From Chitinophaga caeni (lineage in GTDB: Bacteria > Bacteroidota > Bacteroidia > Chitinophagales > Chitinophagaceae): DNA of 64,000 bases. Of the stretch, positions 45,664-54,325 are shown piece after piece. The position numbers and the translations under genes are program-made. The stretch covers positions 4,473,001-4,537,000 of the forward strand of contig NZ_CP023777.1 of NCBI RefSeq assembly GCF_002557795.1, in the 5' to 3' direction. Below the pieces are notes generated by a model. It made no database searches. It was not told the DNA's origin and was given only the letters and a program-made list of their open reading frames with translations. Position 1 is the first letter of the stretch. Each line of letters starts with the position of its first letter.

Positions 45664-46707
45664 TCAAGATTTATATTCCTGTTCCATCCATTTAATTATT
45701 TCCGGGTAAAAATCTTCGATCGTTTTATACCTAGACCTTTGTGTAATATACTGATCAAAGAATTGATATAGCTTTTTAGCCCATTTAAAATGGAAGGATT
45801 GATTCTCAATCTCCTTTCTCCCTGCTTCGGTTCCATATTTCAACTTCAATATGCAAGCCACTGCAACCCTTACCACCAATTCATCTGCTTCATTCTCCCA
45901 TTCATCTTCTTCCAACGTTTTACCATTGGAAGTTTCCAAAAAGAGTTTCCTTATGGCATATACACGATCGTGGTAAGTCGTAATAAAACTTTCCAGGTAA
46001 ACATGGGAACATTCATGGGCCACCACGTTTATATAAGGTTTAAAAACAACGGGCGATTCATTAGTCAAACTGTCCGTATCTTCGGAAAGATAAGCCAACC
46101 TGCTAATACGCACTCCTCTATACTTGGGATTGTTGAGAACAATAGCATTATTGCCGAGATTATTCAATAAATCAAGGTAAATCCTGAATTCTGCCTGCTG
46201 ATGACTGCCATAGAAACGTTCCAGGTCCTGCAATATCCCGGATTTACGTATCGTATCTTCCGCCGCTTTGCAAACCTCTCGATATAAAGGTTGATGCTGC
46301 TCAATGAAGGCGCTCACGTTACAGTCTTTATAAAACCGGTTTAGCCGGTTTAAAAATGTATCGAGATGGCTACTCCTGATGTAATTCCTTTCAAGAGGTT
46401 CTATAAGGGCAAACGGCGCCTTCTTCGATAAAAAAATGCCCAGGGAAGCAATATCATAACCATCCCAACTATCGAGGTTCCGGTACCAATTTAAAGCAGG
46501 ATGTAATTTACAATCTTGAAAATATTGCATAAAATCCCTGTAATACCTTGAAGGCGTAGGTTTCGTTTCCAAAGTATCCTGCGTGGCAAGGGTATAAAAT
46601 ATACTAATTGCTTCAAAACGGCTATCCACGTTTACGGTAAATTTTGCTTGCGTGTAGCCAGCCCGGGCCATTAATAAGGCAATGGTTAAGCAAACGATGT
46701 TTCGCAT
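45664..46707 (-). CDS. Exported DUF4932-like putative metalloprotease
   Basis: 347 residues with a signal peptide (IVCLTIALLMARAGYTQ). VVAHECSHVYLES gives a zinc motif, His231-Glu232 and His235, and EDEWENEADELVVRVAVACI about 45 residues later can supply the third ligand Glu, a gluzincin layout. The N-terminal half matches DUF4932 in style (NVDSRFEAISIFYTLA, YYRDFMQYF). Periplasmic peptidase activity is inferred from the motif. It converges on the preceding barrel gene and is probably monocistronic. Confidence 0.78.
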   Translation of the reverse strand: MRNIVCLTIALLMARAGYTQAKFTVNVDSRFEAISIFYTLATQDTLETKPTPSRYYRDFMQYFQDCKLHPALNWYRNLDSWDGYDIASLGIFLSKKAPFALIEPLERNYIRSSHLDTFLNRLNRFYKDCNVSAFIEQHQPLYREVCKAAEDTIRKSGILQDLERFYGSHQQAEFRIYLDLLNNLGNNAIVLNNPKYRGVRISRLAYLSEDTDSLTNESPVVFKPYINVVAHECSHVYLESFITTYHDRVYAIRKLFLETSNGKTLEEDEWENEADELVVRVAVACILKLKYGTEAGRKEIENQSFHFKWAKKLYQFFDQYITQRSRYKTIEDFYPEIIKWMEQEYKS

Positions 46708-46855
46708 GATTTTGAAATTTACTGAAATATCAAAATCAAGTTATTAAAATTCCCGGGAATTCTGAAACGGGATAATTTCTCAACCCGGCGCCCACAAGAC
46801 AACTTTGCAGGACAAACCTTTTTGTCACCTATACTTTATCGTTTGCAAAATCATA

Positions 46856-48088
46856 TTACAATCCCATCACCAACCTGAAATTGTAATGGCCCTTCCCCGG
46901 TTCCTTTTCCCTGGTTTTAAATATCTCGGCATTCCCTACCCTCGATGCTGCCAATTGCCGCTGCCCTATAGTAGCACTTTTCATATCGTTAGGTAAATTA
47001 TCTTCATCGATAACTAACTCGGAAATACCGCTATAATAAGAGCTTCCCTTGGTAAAGAAAACCATATCCAGCTCGTTGTTTTTCCCAACCGGTAGCCAAT
47101 CTTTATAAGTGTAAATATATTTATACTTATATCCCTTTCTTTTTTTACCGCCGATGATATAACTATGCTTCAAAAGCTGTTGTTTTTGTCCGCCGCGTGC
47201 GGCATATTCCCATTCCCTCGCTGTAAGTAACCTGAATTGTTTACCGGTTAACTTGTTCAACCTTTCAATAAATTTCAGTATATCTTGGTATGGCTTACTA
47301 ACCAGGCGTTGGGGATAAACAGGTTGCAAGCTCTTATTTAGCATCACGGTATTCTTATCAGTCCAAAAATTTTCCGTAGCCGGTTTATTCCTGTAGCCGG
47401 GAGACAAACTTACAGACGTAATTGTACCGGGCATCACGGCCCACCATAATTCATCCGTTACCAGGTTCTTGGATACATAATAATCGTGATCGATTGAATC
47501 CCTATTCGGGCGATACCCGGTAGTATCCTTGTACCCGTTCGATCTGTATACATAAATATTGCAACGGGCATCGCGGTAATATGCACCTTGTTTAACGAGC
47601 GCCATTTTTGTAAGGAAGTCTTGAATAATCCTGTCTTTCTCCTTTTGTTCCGACGCTCTCATTGATTTAACATTGGCGTTCCAGGTGCTTTCATTTACAG
47701 GCAATAGGCGGAGCTGGTTACTGATTTCATACACTTCTTTGTATTTATCCTCAAGCCCTTCGATATCATAATTTTGCAAATAATAATTACATTCATCCCT
47801 AAGTTGCTTGACTTGATGAAATCCCATGTAAATGTAGTCAAGCCTCGTTATGCCGATAACCAGGCAGCTCCTCGACATAATTTTAAGATGTAGCACCTTG
47901 GGGTTTTTGAAACCCATATTCTCCAGTTCCCCAATTTTTGCAATACAAGTAGTATATCGATGATTAATATAATCCTTCTCGGCATCTTCATACTTAAGTT
48001 TGGCCATCGTGTTCTGCGCCTGGCTTTGACTAAAGACTAACAGGCAGCAAATCATTAGCCCTACAATTTTTTTTACTTGGATCATCAT
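46856..48088 (-). CDS. Degenerate FGE-fold (SUMF1-like) exported protein
   Basis: 410 residues with a signal peptide (VGLMICCLLVFSQSQA). The first ~150 residues are helical, TPR-like (YEDAEKDYINHRYTTCIAKI). The C-terminal part retains FGE-sulfatase landmarks: VTDELWWAVMPG, RLLTAREWEYAARGG and a final NFRLVMGL. The catalytic Cys pair and GNVWEW motif are missing, so it should not make formylglycine; similar folds serve as binding modules. Its start codon directly follows the stop of the KVDYWGNP-repeat gene, so the two are expressed together. Confidence 0.75.
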   Translation of the reverse strand: MMIQVKKIVGLMICCLLVFSQSQAQNTMAKLKYEDAEKDYINHRYTTCIAKIGELENMGFKNPKVLHLKIMSRSCLVIGITRLDYIYMGFHQVKQLRDECNYYLQNYDIEGLEDKYKEVYEISNQLRLLPVNESTWNANVKSMRASEQKEKDRIIQDFLTKMALVKQGAYYRDARCNIYVYRSNGYKDTTGYRPNRDSIDHDYYVSKNLVTDELWWAVMPGTITSVSLSPGYRNKPATENFWTDKNTVMLNKSLQPVYPQRLVSKPYQDILKFIERLNKLTGKQFRLLTAREWEYAARGGQKQQLLKHSYIIGGKKRKGYKYKYIYTYKDWLPVGKNNELDMVFFTKGSSYYSGISELVIDEDNLPNDMKSATIGQRQLAASRVGNAEIFKTREKEPGKGHYNFRLVMGL

Positions 48089-49849
48089 TTATTCTTTTAT
48101 CGGGTTGCCCCAGTAATCAACTTTGGCTTTCTTTTTTGGTGAAGTTGTTTTACTACTTTTGCTGGAATCCTTTTTAGGCTTAACCGGGTTACCCCAGTAA
48201 TCTACTTTCGCATTCCCGGTACCGGACTTATTATCGGCAACCTTTACATTTTTCCCATCGTAATGAATCTCTCTTAACACCATACCGGAACCTGTTAAGC
48301 TTTGAATAAAATCGGCCCTGGCATCCATAGCGCTCTGCTCATCCATGTAATAACCGTGAATGGTCCTACCCGGGTTCACCAATTTATTGATATCGGCATC
48401 AACGCTGGTTTTCAATGGCCAGGTACCATCTACATACTGACCGATTGCGAATACATTAGAAACTTGCAGGATAGGCTTTTCCGCACCTTTATCCCCCGCG
48501 ACATAATAAAAGAAGTAGTACAATTTATTTGTATTCACCCTGAACGATGAATTTGGAAGCTGCGCGGAACCGTAATAAGAATATTTCTTTAGAACGGCTT
48601 CCCTACTAGCTTTTAAATCTCTCAACCAAGCTTCCCTCCTTTTACGTTCTTCATATTCGCGTTGCCGGCGAAGTTCTTCAGCACGGCGGCGCCTTTCCTC
48701 CGCCCTGTACCGGGCCTCCTCCTTCCTGGCCTTTTCATCGGCCTCCCGGTTTAATCTTGCCATCTGGTTATTGAAATAAGCGTTCACACCGGATTTTTGC
48801 ATCGCATATCCACCAGGGTTTACGGCTGCCGCCATCTTTTCCTGCTGTTGACGCTGATAGGCCCTTCTTTCAGCTTCATAATCTTGGTAGCTTTTACCTT
48901 TGCTATAATTACTACCGGATTTTTGGGCGCTGCTACTACTTTTTGCAGCGGAAGCATTCGTATTTTTAGAAGTACTTGAAGCGCTAGACTTATTACTTCC
49001 ATTTTTACTGCCGTTATGTATAGTACTACCTCCCGAATTGCTGGAGCTGGATTTAAGCACAATCCCCGGCGAACTTTTAGCTGCCGTGTTGGAAGCCTTT
49101 GCCGAAGCCGTGGCAGCATCCCCTTTAGCTTTAGCATAAGCCTTCCTGATACGCTCCACCGTCGATTTCAAACTATTAAACTCCGTATCCCTCAATCCAC
49201 TGGAACTAAGGCTGACAAAAGGTTTCACGGCAACCAAGTTATTAACATCTCTTTGGCTTCCTGAATAATACCGCTCCCCTTTAGAATTGGTCTGGGTACC
49301 AATGGGCTTTAACAATTCGTACGGAACGGCGCCATACCAGTTAATTACAGGATCCAAACTATTGAAAGTTAAGGTGACGACAGTTTGCGATTGCCCGTTC
49401 AACTTTACTTTGCCGCCCAGGCAACTGGCATCTGTAACCACCATTACGGCCCTGCTGAAATAAGCGATATTATTCTCCCAAATATTTTTATAATTCTCAC
49501 CGAAAGCCTTGTAAAAAGCATCCGTTTCAAACCTGGCCCTGGTATTGTTCCAGTTATACCGGAAAACTTTTCCATCCGGCATCGTTACATCGAGATAAGC
49601 AATGGAGATGTGACCATATACGGCCACTTTTACGGAGCTGTACGCGATCATTCGGTGGTCGATAGTAGCGGATACGCCACCAGCACGAACATTTGGGATA
49701 TCATTCATGGATTGCCGGAAACTTTCCAACAAGTTATCCGCTCCTCCAATTGAAAAAGCACCATCTGATTGGGCATTGGCACGGGGTATCCATTGGATCA
49801 ATAGTATAAATAGGCATACGGTATGCCTGGTTCGTTGTAGTGTATTCAT
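48089..49849 (-). CDS. Exported coiled-coil protein with repeated KVDYWGNP tail
   Basis: 586 residues from ATG 49849, signal peptide ending RANA. Order: a globular N-terminal domain (to about 230), a long Ser/Asn/Lys low-complexity linker, a charged helix rich in Arg/Glu (about 330-420: READEKARKEEARYRAEERR), a second globular domain, and a C-terminal tail with the motif AKVDYWGNPxK twice (AKVDYWGNPVKPKK and AKVDYWGNPIKE). I do not know the family. The twin motif looks like a binding or sorting peptide. It is paired with the degenerate FGE-fold gene (zero gap). Confidence 0.7.
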   Translation of the reverse strand: MNTLQRTRHTVCLFILLIQWIPRANAQSDGAFSIGGADNLLESFRQSMNDIPNVRAGGVSATIDHRMIAYSSVKVAVYGHISIAYLDVTMPDGKVFRYNWNNTRARFETDAFYKAFGENYKNIWENNIAYFSRAVMVVTDASCLGGKVKLNGQSQTVVTLTFNSLDPVINWYGAVPYELLKPIGTQTNSKGERYYSGSQRDVNNLVAVKPFVSLSSSGLRDTEFNSLKSTVERIRKAYAKAKGDAATASAKASNTAAKSSPGIVLKSSSSNSGGSTIHNGSKNGSNKSSASSTSKNTNASAAKSSSSAQKSGSNYSKGKSYQDYEAERRAYQRQQQEKMAAAVNPGGYAMQKSGVNAYFNNQMARLNREADEKARKEEARYRAEERRRRAEELRRQREYEERKRREAWLRDLKASREAVLKKYSYYGSAQLPNSSFRVNTNKLYYFFYYVAGDKGAEKPILQVSNVFAIGQYVDGTWPLKTSVDADINKLVNPGRTIHGYYMDEQSAMDARADFIQSLTGSGMVLREIHYDGKNVKVADNKSGTGNAKVDYWGNPVKPKKDSSKSSKTTSPKKKAKVDYWGNPIKE

Positions 49850-50153
49850 GACACCTTTTTTTAATATTGGTTCAGGAGCGTTGATCAATCGGAGTTACGC
49901 GCTCATGCATCACTTCGCAACGTACGATACATTAAAAATGTACCGTAATACAGTTGATTATACTTCGATTGGCTATTTCACAGGGCGGGCTCATTTCATA
50001 GATTTCACACTATTGCAAGCTTCAAGACGAAATAATATTTATATTTATTACACCACAAAAATATCTACGCTTAACATAAGCGACCAATACCAAGTTTTGG
50101 GTATTTTAACCGGTGAATATTTCATCCAAATTTGCAATTAGCGCAATTAAATC
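49850..50153. other. Divergent intergenic region
   Basis: About 300 bases between the KVDYWGNP-repeat gene (minus) and the histidine kinase gene (plus). I see no complete promoter pair, repeat or RNA. Confidence 0.3.
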
Positions 50154-52043
50154 ATGTATAAAACTACTTGGCTGTATATTGTACTTATCATGCTCCTCCT
50201 ATTACCTGCTGCCAAAGCACAGCCCGGTAATCAATGGACGGACACCCTATTCGTCGATGGCCCCAACCTGGAACACTTATCAAAATACTTAAGCTTCTGG
50301 GTGGATAGTTCTGGTAAAGCAGGCATCGAAGAGGCAACGGCAGCCCTGCGGAACGGAAAATTTAAACACTGGACGCATTACAGCACTTTGAATCTTGGGC
50401 TGAACCCCAAGCCCTTATGGTTGCATCTACAGGTAAAAAATATTGCGCTCGAACCGGGCACCTATTGGTGGGCATTATATAGCCATGCAGACACCGTGGA
50501 AGTATTTGAAAAAAAGCATACTACCTGGCAGGCTATTGATACCATTTTGTATGCCAGGAGACTTAGCGACCGTAAAATTAAAGTACGCTTTGCAGCAACA
50601 AGCGTTCACCTTAAGCCCGGCGAACACAGCTCGCTGCTGTTGAAAGTTCAAAACTACCGGCATACGCAACATGCTATCACGGATTTCACAACACCGGGGC
50701 ACAATTTGTTGTGGGAGAAAAAATTTTATTGGTATGTAGGTTTATTTTCAGGTTGTTTTTTGCTTACCGGTCTTATCAGTTTAATTACAGGAATCGTATT
50801 GAGGAAAAAGATATTTATGCTATTCGGCGTTTACCTGCTTTTAATATTATGCATGAACCTGATGGAAGAACTGATGGTACCAGTAGTTTCCAATAAGTTT
50901 ATATTTTACTTCCTGGCAAGATCGCATTCTTTGCCCGTTGCCATCGTTGCATTATCGATACATTACCATATTATACTTTATATTTTAAACCCTGCAAAAA
51001 CTACAAAACTCATACGCCGGCTTAGCTCTATAAACAATGTCATACTCGTCTACGGTGGCATCTATTGGTTATCCTATTTTCTGTTTATGGACACGTTCCA
51101 TCATGGGCGCTGGCCTTACAATATGCTTTGGAATCTCGGCATCGCCGCCATTTTCATTATAATGTTGCTCACCGTATTAATGATTTTCCTTTCCGTTTAT
51201 AAAAAGAAGTATTGGTTAATTGTGGCAGTTGCCGCTATCTTATTGTTGTATTTCAATCCTGCCGGGTATTTTTTAAACTATGCAGGCATCATACAATATT
51301 ACAATATTACGTACCCCAATTATTTTTACTGGATCGTAATTGCGGAGATGATCTGTATCGGCAGTATCCTGGCATGGCAATACAAGAAAACGGAGCGGGA
51401 GCATTATGAACTTATCAAACAAAATGCATTACAGGAAGAAAGGATATTACAAAGGGAAATTGAAATACTGGAAGAAGAACGCAAGCAAATTGCCAGGGAT
51501 TTACACGACGACCTAGGCACTACTTTAAGTGCAACGAAGCTGATTATTACCAACAGTTATGCTCATGACAAAAAATTGGTCAACATGATTACCAGGGCCA
51601 ATACGGATCTCAGGCATTTTTTCAACCAGCTCTCGCTTTCAGATCTGCATGAATTTGGCATCGTAAAGTTATTGCGTTGGAAAGTCAATGAATGCAACAG
51701 CATCGGCACGATACATTTTATGTTCATCAGCATCGGTGAAGAAAACGCTATTCCTATCTCTTTAAAGTTAAATATTTTAAGGATCGGCACGGAATTGCTA
51801 TCTAATGTTTTAAAACATTCGAAAGCGAGCGAATCAACTTTGCAATTAATTATTGAACCGGGCCAAGTTCTACTCATGATTGAAGATAACGGCACCGGTA
51901 TAGATCTTTCGAAAACCCGGAAAGGCATGGGGCTCGACAATATCGGGGCAAGGGTGCAGCGATGGAACGGTGAAGTACATATTTCAGGCAGCCAATCCGG
52001 GACAACGACCATCATCACGATCCCACTGATCCACAAAACCTAA
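50154..52043 (+). CDS. Sensor histidine kinase, 7TMR-DISM with HisKA_3
   Basis: 629 residues. Signal peptide to about 22, then a periplasmic sensory domain of the 7TMR-DISMED2 type (WLHLQVKNIALEPGTYWWAL). Seven membrane helices cover about 193-410. A coiled coil (LQEERILQREIEILEEERKQ) leads to the HisKA_3 motif RDLHDDLGTTLSATK with His451. The ATPase has LSNVLKHSKAS (N box), MIEDNGTGID (G1) and GMGLDNIGARV (G2). It phosphorylates the response regulator encoded 10 bases downstream. The ligand is unknown; DISM sensors often see carbohydrates. Confidence 0.93.
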   Translation: MYKTTWLYIVLIMLLLLPAAKAQPGNQWTDTLFVDGPNLEHLSKYLSFWVDSSGKAGIEEATAALRNGKFKHWTHYSTLNLGLNPKPLWLHLQVKNIALEPGTYWWALYSHADTVEVFEKKHTTWQAIDTILYARRLSDRKIKVRFAATSVHLKPGEHSSLLLKVQNYRHTQHAITDFTTPGHNLLWEKKFYWYVGLFSGCFLLTGLISLITGIVLRKKIFMLFGVYLLLILCMNLMEELMVPVVSNKFIFYFLARSHSLPVAIVALSIHYHIILYILNPAKTTKLIRRLSSINNVILVYGGIYWLSYFLFMDTFHHGRWPYNMLWNLGIAAIFIIMLLTVLMIFLSVYKKKYWLIVAVAAILLLYFNPAGYFLNYAGIIQYYNITYPNYFYWIVIAEMICIGSILAWQYKKTEREHYELIKQNALQEERILQREIEILEEERKQIARDLHDDLGTTLSATKLIITNSYAHDKKLVNMITRANTDLRHFFNQLSLSDLHEFGIVKLLRWKVNECNSIGTIHFMFISIGEENAIPISLKLNILRIGTELLSNVLKHSKASESTLQLIIEPGQVLLMIEDNGTGIDLSKTRKGMGLDNIGARVQRWNGEVHISGSQSGTTTIITIPLIHKT

Positions 52044-52053
52044 AACCAGAACG

Positions 52054-52680
52054 ATGAAAGCACATTACGATTTAATCATAGTAGACGACCACCAATTATT
52101 TGTTGACGGCCTCGTAAGGATATTAGAAGATGAACCAATATTTTCAGTAATAGGTACCTGTAATAATGGAACGGAACTAAAACACCTCCTCAATGGTTCC
52201 CATCCAGACCTGGTAATGCTCGATATTCAAATGGCCGGTTCAAATGGTATCAAGATTTGTAAAGAATTGAAAACGAAATACCCCGGCCTTAAAATCATCT
52301 TGATTTCGATGTTCGAGTCGGCCAATATCATCCAGGAGATTAAACATGCCGGGGCCGATGGTTATATTCCTAAATCCACGGATGCCGACTTGGTGAAAGT
52401 AACTATTACAGATGTTTTATCCGGGAAAGCCGTATTTATCAAACCCAGCAGAACTGAACATCTCGATGACCTTGGCAGCGGCAACAACGCGTATCTGATC
52501 AGCCAGAGAGAAAAAGAAATCATAGAATATATCAAAGATGGTTTAACTTCAAAACGCATCGCGGAAGTATTACACATCAGTCAATATACCGTGGAGACCC
52601 ACCGTAAAAATATCATGAAAAAATTAAACCTGGGTTCCATCAAGGAACTTATTTCCTATGCTTACAAGCATAACATCTGA
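52054..52680 (+). CDS. LuxR/NarL-family response regulator
   Basis: 208 residues. The receiver domain has acidic residues in IIVDDHQ, phospho-acceptor Asp57 in LVMLDIQM, and Lys in GYIPKSTDADLVK. The C-terminal LuxR helix-turn-helix is SQREKEIIEYIKDGLTSKRI and AEVLHISQYTVETHRKNIMK. Partner of the kinase just upstream, same operon. Targets are unknown; the adjacent SusCD locus is one possibility, though that has its own sigma/anti-sigma pair. Confidence 0.95.
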   Translation: MKAHYDLIIVDDHQLFVDGLVRILEDEPIFSVIGTCNNGTELKHLLNGSHPDLVMLDIQMAGSNGIKICKELKTKYPGLKIILISMFESANIIQEIKHAGADGYIPKSTDADLVKVTITDVLSGKAVFIKPSRTEHLDDLGSGNNAYLISQREKEIIEYIKDGLTSKRIAEVLHISQYTVETHRKNIMKKLNLGSIKELISYAYKHNI

Positions 52681-52864
52681 ATACCTTTTGTCAATTTACC
52701 CGCCTAAAAGGATCCCCGCATGCTTATTTTGACATCCTTCCGGTGCTTCCCTCATCTATCAAGCGCCCCTACTCCAGTCAATAGCTGCCAAGAAACATAA
52801 TAACAATAGAATAAAATAAACGGGCCATCTCGCTGGCAGCTACTTCAAATTATTTTTAACCTGC

Positions 52865-52899
52865 ACTGCACCTATAGACCCATTCAAAGGGTCTTATTA
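52865..52899 (+). promoter_or_regulatory. ECF-type promoter motif, copy A (orphan)
   Basis: ACTGCACCTAT at 52865-52875, 15 bases, then GTCTTATTA at 52891-52899. The same 11-mer occurs twice more before the downstream sigma and fecR genes. No gene begins within several hundred bases; a terminator-like hairpin lies 118 bases further on. Confidence 0.5.
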
Positions 52900-52905
52900 A
52901 AAGAA

Positions 52906-53046
52906 GGAATAGTATAAAAATTAGCAAGTTAACCTCAATAACTGTTCAAATGAAACCATATTTACTAAATAAGAATTGTCAAACTTTAGGGTTAACCCAA
53001 CCTCAAACAATCAAATGAAGCTCTTCTTCACCATGAGAAGAGCTTC
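52906..53046 (+). ncRNA. Hypothetical short RNA between motif A and a hairpin
   Basis: A transcript starting about 7 bases after motif A would reach the hairpin at 53017-53046 and be about 140 nt long. No open frame of useful length is present. Purely positional evidence; the exact 5' end is a guess. Confidence 0.25.
53017..53046 (+). terminator. Hairpin terminator in the sigma upstream region
   Basis: GAAGCTCTTC (53017-53026) pairs perfectly with GAAGAGCTTC (53037-53046) over a 10-nt loop, followed by TATTTTA. It could end transcripts from motif A or read-through from the response regulator gene. Confidence 0.6.
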
Positions 53047-53426
53047 TATTTTACTGGTAATATATAACTCTTAAATAATACTATTTTCACATTTTTAATT
53101 GGAAATAATATTTCGCATACATTACCCCTCAAAAAAATAATTTCTTCCTCTAATATATATTTCCCTCATTCAAAAAGCGACAGTTCTTTCCTTGCCAGTA
53201 ATAACCATTTATTAACAAAGCTCAAATCGTAACGACTTGATATTAAAACATATATCAATTATTATTGCTAAAACAATAGGATTGGATTTTATATCAATAT
53301 TTTAATTAGCACAGCAATATTTTGGCTTATGAAACATTAACCCGAATGGATTTATTGCCACCGGAAGCCAGGAAAACATCCCGGCAGTCTACTATTAATT
53401 TAGTATTAGATTTTTTTTTCAAAGCA

Positions 53427-53461
53427 ACTGCACCTATTGGCTACTTATAGGTGTCATTATA
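53427..53461 (+). promoter_or_regulatory. ECF-type promoter motif, copy B
   Basis: ACTGCACCTAT at 53427-53437, 15 bases, then GTCATTATA at 53453-53461. It lies 244 bases upstream of the sigma gene, with a terminator hairpin between them. Confidence 0.55.
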
Positions 53462-53467
53462 AGTAGA

Positions 53468-53600
53468 AACTATGATTCGATTCGTTACAATTCCTAGTCT
53501 TGGATTGAACTATTCAAAAGTGTTGACTTTGGTGGATAGCTAACTAGGTTTAGTACACACCTTCAGTAGCACAGCTAAAAGTGGCAGCTGTGCTACTTTT
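53468..53600 (+). ncRNA. Hypothetical short RNA or attenuated leader of the sigma gene
   Basis: A transcript from motif B would run about 130 nt to the strong hairpin at 53565-53597. It may be a free small RNA or a leader whose read-through feeds the sigma gene. No RNA family recognised. Confidence 0.3.
53565..53600 (+). terminator. Strong terminator between motif B and the sigma gene
   Basis: AGTAGCACAGCT (53565-53576) pairs perfectly with AGCTGTGCTACT (53586-53597) over a 9-nt loop and ends in TTTT. Confidence 0.75.
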
Positions 53601-53704
53601 CAATCCAAATAATGAATCGAAAGTGTTTCTCGGGACATCATAAGCTATAAGATCTGAAAAAGGTATTCAACGTCACGGGTAATAATATTGAAAGCGATCT
53701 TCTG

Positions 53705-54259
53705 ATGAAGGCTGCTAACGGGGATGAATATGTTTACAAGTTACTGTTCGAACAGCATTGGAACCGCGTGTACCAAGTGGCGCTCTCCTTTTTGAAAAAT
53801 ACAGAAGAGGCCAAGGATGCCGTTCAACTAGTATTTATCAAGTTGTGGGAGAAAAGGAGCTATTTGAAAGAAGTAGAAAATTTCGAGGCATGGCTATATG
53901 TCATGGCAAGAAATACGATCATCAAGTTGATGAATAAAAAAGTGATTAAACCTGTTGAACTGCCCGGCGATGTGCTGCCGGATAATTACTTGACGCCGGA
54001 AGCTGCCATGAATTATAAACAACTCGAAAACCTGCTGCAAGAAGCGGTAGAACGGTTGCCCCCGCAACAGTCTCTCATATTCAAACTCAGCAGGGAAAAC
54101 GGCTTGACTCATCCGCAAATTGCAAAGCAATTGAATATTGCACCGGCTACTGTAAAAAGCCATATGATCAGGGCTTTGAACTCGATCCGCGAATATATCA
54201 GGCAGAAAAGCAGCGTATCTTTGTGGATATTTATTATTGTAAGCGGATTTTTCAAATAA
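53705..54259 (+). CDS. ECF RNA polymerase sigma factor
   Basis: 184 residues. Region 2: YKLLFEQHWNRVYQVALSFL and EEAKDAVQLVFIKLWEKRS. Region 4: LPPQQSLIFKLSRENGLTHP and IAKQLNIAPATVKSHMIRAL. Hydrophobic tail SLWIFIIVSGFFK as in other SusCD-linked sigmas. The coding sense seems to begin slightly earlier (NIESDLL in frame), but no ATG, GTG or TTG occurs in frame back to a stop at 53648, so ATG 53705 is used. It should be controlled by the FecR protein encoded 66 bases downstream. Confidence 0.92.
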   Translation: MKAANGDEYVYKLLFEQHWNRVYQVALSFLKNTEEAKDAVQLVFIKLWEKRSYLKEVENFEAWLYVMARNTIIKLMNKKVIKPVELPGDVLPDNYLTPEAAMNYKQLENLLQEAVERLPPQQSLIFKLSRENGLTHPQIAKQLNIAPATVKSHMIRALNSIREYIRQKSSVSLWIFIIVSGFFK

Positions 54260-54273
54260 TGTTTCTTTATGAA

Positions 54274-54307
54274 ACTGCACCTATCGCCAACTTTTAGGGT
54301 CATTAAT
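54274..54307 (+). promoter_or_regulatory. ECF-type promoter motif, copy C, before fecR
   Basis: ACTGCACCTAT at 54274-54284, 14 bases, then GTCATTAAT at 54299-54307; the fecR ATG follows 19 bases later. The position between sigma and fecR is where an autoregulated ECF promoter is expected. Confidence 0.6.
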
Positions 54308-54325
54308 TAAAACAAGCATGAAATC

